Origin: Mesobacillus subterraneus
Lineage (GTDB): Bacteria; Bacillota; Bacilli; Bacillales; Cytobacillaceae
Reading direction: 5' to 3'
NCBI RefSeq assembly: GCF_003937825.1
Contig: NZ_RSFW01000019.1
Span: forward strand, 1-64,000
DNA: 64,000 nucleotides
In this document: in pieces, positions 61,044 to 64,000 of the stretch
How positions within the stretch are numbered: position 1 is the first letter of the stretch
Layout: every line of letters starts with the position of its first letter
The notes under the pieces: model-generated
What the model saw: only the letters and a program-made list of their open reading frames with translations
Told to the model about the DNA's origin: nothing
The model's database searches: none
Translations under genes and position numbers: made by a program

Positions 61044-62093
61044 TTATAAGATTCTAAATTTTGACCTCTCAGGTTCGGGCCTTTTTTGATATTGGGAGAT
61101 TAGTTCGTTAAGTCGCTCAAGCTGGAAAGCATAATCGTAGATTGCGGAACCAATGATGATCAGCCGCAGCCTGTGTTGTTGGTCAATGGTTTCATCCTGA
61201 ATAATGGTTTCGAGAAATTGTCCCGTTTCCTCCACAATACCTTCTGTATCGGCAGCTTTTATTTTCCCCGAGAATTTTAGCAGGACCATTTCATGATATT
61301 GAATCAATTCCTCCAGATGCCGGTCAAATTCTTTGGTATCCTGGCGGTCGGGCTGGCTCTGGAAGAAATGGTCTTCTACAATATCAAGCAGCTTCGAACC
61401 TTGTTTTAGACAGGAAAGCATTTGTTTGAATACAACGATTTCCCTGACATCCGTAGGTTTAACCCTTGAAATCTTCTCCCTCTCTTCATCAAGGATTTTA
61501 TAAAGTTCTTCAATTTTGTTGATATCTTTATTCAATTGATTCCATTGCGTTTGGAAGGTTTTTTCCGTCAGTTCATTGGAGATAACCGTTCTGATCAGCA
61601 AAGATAAGGTCCTGAAGCTCTCGTCCATTTTCTCTCTGAAATTCTTATTGAAGTTCGGAGGTGAGATGACGAGGTTGACAAGAAAAGCGGATCCCATCCC
61701 AACCAGGACGATGACGAACTTGTTGGCAGCAGTAATGATTCCCTCGAATTCCTGTGAACTCATCATGATTAATACGGTGATCAAGGTAAGAGAGATGGAG
61801 CTTTCCATTTTCAGCTTCAGGCTGATGATGATGACAATCACCACGACCAGTCCAATGACGATTGGGTTATTTCCAAATAAGTAGATTGAAGTAACGGCTA
61901 TTACAGCTCCAAGTGTGTTTGCCTGGAATTGTTCGATCACTTGCTTCCAGGACCGGTAGATCGATGGCTGGATGGTGAATGTAGCAGCAATAGCAGCGAA
62001 TACTGGCGGTTCCAGTCCTAAGCACCTCGTTATGTACAATGCAAGAACCACTGCCAGGCCTGTTTTCAAAACCCGTGGACCTAAAGTAATCAA
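61044..62093 (-). CDS. Aromatic acid exporter family protein (ArAE_1/FUSC-like)
   Basis: 349 residues. The first 150 residues have six membrane helices (LGPRVLKTGLAVVLALYITR, then FAAIAATFTIQPSIYRSW), matching the ArAE_1/FUSC-like family related to YqjA in Bacillus. Residues 150-345 are a soluble helical domain. Export of aromatic acids is inferred for relatives; substrate here unknown. The start at 62093 is TTG (rc of CAA) and no strong ribosome site is evident, so the start is less sure. Confidence 0.8.
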   Translation of the reverse strand: MITLGPRVLKTGLAVVLALYITRCLGLEPPVFAAIAATFTIQPSIYRSWKQVIEQFQANTLGAVIAVTSIYLFGNNPIVIGLVVVIVIIISLKLKMESSISLTLITVLIMMSSQEFEGIITAANKFVIVLVGMGSAFLVNLVISPPNFNKNFREKMDESFRTLSLLIRTVISNELTEKTFQTQWNQLNKDINKIEELYKILDEEREKISRVKPTDVREIVVFKQMLSCLKQGSKLLDIVEDHFFQSQPDRQDTKEFDRHLEELIQYHEMVLLKFSGKIKAADTEGIVEETGQFLETIIQDETIDQQHRLRLIIIGSAIYDYAFQLERLNELISQYQKRPEPERSKFRIL

Positions 62094-62273
62094 TTATGTA
62101 TCCCTCACTCTCTTGAGTAAGCTTATATTCTATAATTACCTTGATTGTTTAAATGAAACCACTCTCGATCGTTATCAAGACATAAATTAGTAGAAAAGGC
62201 GTCTTAAAAAGGTTATGTTGCCCTGAAGCGGGAAATAATATTCAAGCAGCTTTTATAAAAAGGTGGGGATGAA

Positions 62274-63956
62274 ATGGTCCATTTAGAAAAAAATCATGAT
62301 CCTCGGAAAAATTCGGATCTACTCTCGCAAATAAGCGGTAAAACATTAACTATACAAGACCTGGTAAATGAAACTAATTTGTTGTTCCAAGAAGCCATAC
62401 AGGATTATACACCTGCCCATCCACAAATGACTGCTGGTTTCTCGTCCATTTTTACCAATTTCAGTTCCACATTAAGAAAGATCATCCAGACGAAGTCAGC
62501 TTTTGATGATGCCCCGTCATTTGAAACCATTGTAGACAAAAATGGCAATGTGTATCCAGAATGGATGGCCGAATTGAATGATGAATATAAACACCTGCTA
62601 AAAGAAATCGAACGGGAGGTTCATATAGAGGATTTTGGGGCTGTTGGTGACGGAAAGACAGACTGTACGGAGGCATTCCGGATGGCCGTTGGCAAGGGGC
62701 GAGTGAAAGTCCATGTTCCTGAAGGAGTCTTTATCGTGAAGGAAATAAGGCTTCCCTCCTTCACCTCCCTGGTCGGCACAGGTAAAGGCAAAACGGTCAT
62801 TAAATTGCATGACTCCGCTCCAAAGGGAACGAGACTGATTACCAACACGAACCACCGTACCGGTAATCGAAACGTCCATGTCCAGGGAATGACGCTCGAT
62901 TGGAATGTTGAGCGGCTGGGAAACACGGAAAAAACAAGTACATGGGGAAACCACTCCAGCTGTCTGCTGTATGCCAATTTGAAATATGGATGGGTCAAGG
63001 ATGTTGAGGCGATTAACCCGGGGCTGCACTGTTTCGATATCTCTTCCCCGCTTTATAATTATTATGGTGACGGATATAGGGCCCGTGGCGGAAGTGAGTT
63101 TGTCTGGCTGGACAATCTATCAGGCTATGGTTTTGGAGATGATGGAATCACAACACACCACAGTGATAATATTTTCATTTCTAATTGCCATATGTGTGAC
63201 CCGAGCGGCAAGGCACATAAAAAGGGATTCTCGAATTCGAATGGAATCGAAATCGATGACGGTTCACGCAATGTCTGGCTATTAAACAACTCTTCTGCCA
63301 GATGCTTCGGCGGTGTGGAGGTGAAGGCGCATCATACTTCGTCTGCCGCCAATAATGTTGTCATCATCGGCCACCTCTCCGTTAATGATAACCGAAGCTT
63401 CAACTTCAGGCATATCGGGCATCACAAGGAGAGCGATCCTGAATCAAAAACAGCGATCAATATTAGAGCTGCGAATCTGGTATCATTCAAGCCGGTGCAT
63501 ACCGAATTGTATGCCGCCTCAACACCAAGGGCAATGGTTATTTCTGCTTACAAAAATGTCGCGGTTAACCATTTTACCGTCATTGGTGATCCTGCATACG
63601 ACTATGGAGGAGAACCAGTCATTGCCATCCAGTATAAATCCAGGAATATCATGCTGAAAAATATAAATATAACGGGTTTTACGAGTGCAGGATCTGATAT
63701 AAAGGTCTTCGGAGGCGGAAACCATGCAGATAATGTCAGACTTCGACAAGTGGCTTCCCGGCACTCTGCCCCTGTCGCCGTCCATATAGGAAAAGGAATT
63801 GAAAAGGCGGCGGTTGAGAAAGTTTTTGCAAATGCCATAAATGGTACGGCAGTCGTTGAAGTGATTGGCGATCAAGTGGATATTAGAGAAGTTGAATCGA
63901 GCGGATACAAGATGCCGATTTTGCAGCGAGGAGAATCAAGCACCTCCCTGGGATAA
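62274..63956 (+). CDS. Right-handed beta-helix protein (pectate lyase superfamily)
   Basis: 560 residues. IEDFGAVGDGKTDCTEAFR near residue 120 is the Pectate_lyase_3/GH28-like start, followed by repeated strands (LIKLHD..., GMTLDWN, ASLSNCHM-like coils, NIFISNCHMC, SNGIEIDDGSRNVWLLNNS). Acts on polysaccharide or binds it as a beta-helix. It has no signal peptide, which is unusual for a polysaccharide enzyme, so it may be a surface or phage-like tail protein or act in the cytosol. ATG 62274 follows AAAAGGTGGGGATGAA. Confidence 0.8.
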   Translation: MVHLEKNHDPRKNSDLLSQISGKTLTIQDLVNETNLLFQEAIQDYTPAHPQMTAGFSSIFTNFSSTLRKIIQTKSAFDDAPSFETIVDKNGNVYPEWMAELNDEYKHLLKEIEREVHIEDFGAVGDGKTDCTEAFRMAVGKGRVKVHVPEGVFIVKEIRLPSFTSLVGTGKGKTVIKLHDSAPKGTRLITNTNHRTGNRNVHVQGMTLDWNVERLGNTEKTSTWGNHSSCLLYANLKYGWVKDVEAINPGLHCFDISSPLYNYYGDGYRARGGSEFVWLDNLSGYGFGDDGITTHHSDNIFISNCHMCDPSGKAHKKGFSNSNGIEIDDGSRNVWLLNNSSARCFGGVEVKAHHTSSAANNVVIIGHLSVNDNRSFNFRHIGHHKESDPESKTAINIRAANLVSFKPVHTELYAASTPRAMVISAYKNVAVNHFTVIGDPAYDYGGEPVIAIQYKSRNIMLKNINITGFTSAGSDIKVFGGGNHADNVRLRQVASRHSAPVAVHIGKGIEKAAVEKVFANAINGTAVVEVIGDQVDIREVESSGYKMPILQRGESSTSLG

Positions 63957-63968
63957 TACGTTTAACGA

Positions 63969-63995
63969 AAAAGGAAGCAGCGTTTGCTGCTTCCG
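63969..63995 (+). terminator. Terminator after the beta-helix gene
   Basis: GGAAGCAGC, loop GTTT, GCTGCTTCC. The T-run lies at or beyond the window end. Confidence 0.7.
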
Positions 63996-64000
63996 ACTCT

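Noticed and set aside
1-64000. CRISPR array, rRNA or tRNA genes
   Set aside because: I looked for repeat-spacer arrays and tRNA-like hairpins. The 52-bp and 21-bp arrays lack unique spacers of constant length with conserved repeats in the CRISPR sense, and no tRNA cloverleaf or rRNA sequence was recognised.

Overview
The window looks like chromosomal DNA of a spore-forming, low-to-medium GC Bacillaceae bacterium (Bacillus/Mesobacillus type). Evidence: strong AGGAGG-type ribosome binding sites, frequent TTG and GTG starts, a Spo0E-family sporulation phosphatase, a sigma-B promoter before a CsbD-family gene, DesKR with a fatty acid desaturase, and a preQ1-I riboswitch ahead of queCDE. No rRNA, tRNA or CRISPR array was seen. 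The species cannot be named from this sequence alone. Coordinates of short sites may be off by a base or two.

Layout. 1-322: 52-bp hairpin tandem repeats. 0.4-9 kb: PNPOx-fold protein, AbrB-type membrane protein, DUF3231 protein, a GAF-GGDEF diguanylate cyclase and partner, then an unusual regulator (a DNA-binding HTH fused to a degenerate F1-ATPase-beta-like domain) divergent from a frameshifted pduL. 9-20 kb: a nucleotidyltransferase, sigma-B csbD-like gene, pssA, DUF2062, a QueA-like paralogue coupled to an SDR, a malL-type glucosidase with its LacI regulator and two operators, small ORFs, and a DEAD-box helicase. 20.5-21.6 kb: a decayed IS1182-family element beside an interspersed palindromic repeat. 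21.7-24.7 kb: desR-desK-des. 26.2-28.7 kb: queC-queD-queE-transporter under a preQ1 riboswitch. 28.7-43.8 kb: many small single genes (thioesterases, esterases, racemase, membrane proteins, a second DUF3231, Spo0E, an alkyltransferase-like protein, an HELGH protein), a 21-bp periodic array and a monooxygenase remnant. 43.9-56 kb: ppc and a 3,038-residue secreted subtilisin-like protease with five 375-residue super-repeats. 56-64 kb: an AT-rich metallophosphoesterase gene, a second copy of the interspersed repeat, a Clp-N/GNAT fusion, an EmrE-type exporter, RDD, ArAE-type protein and a beta-helix protein.

Functional links. The strongest co-operating sets are the queuosine operon (preQ0 synthesis plus a probable precursor transporter, shut off by preQ1), the Des cold or membrane-fluidity circuit, and the malL/LacI pair. 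The best candidates for undescribed biology are the HTH-F1beta-like regulator with its palindrome cluster, the super-repeat protease, and the Clp-N/GNAT fusion. Most other genes are monocistronic and closed by clear intrinsic terminators.
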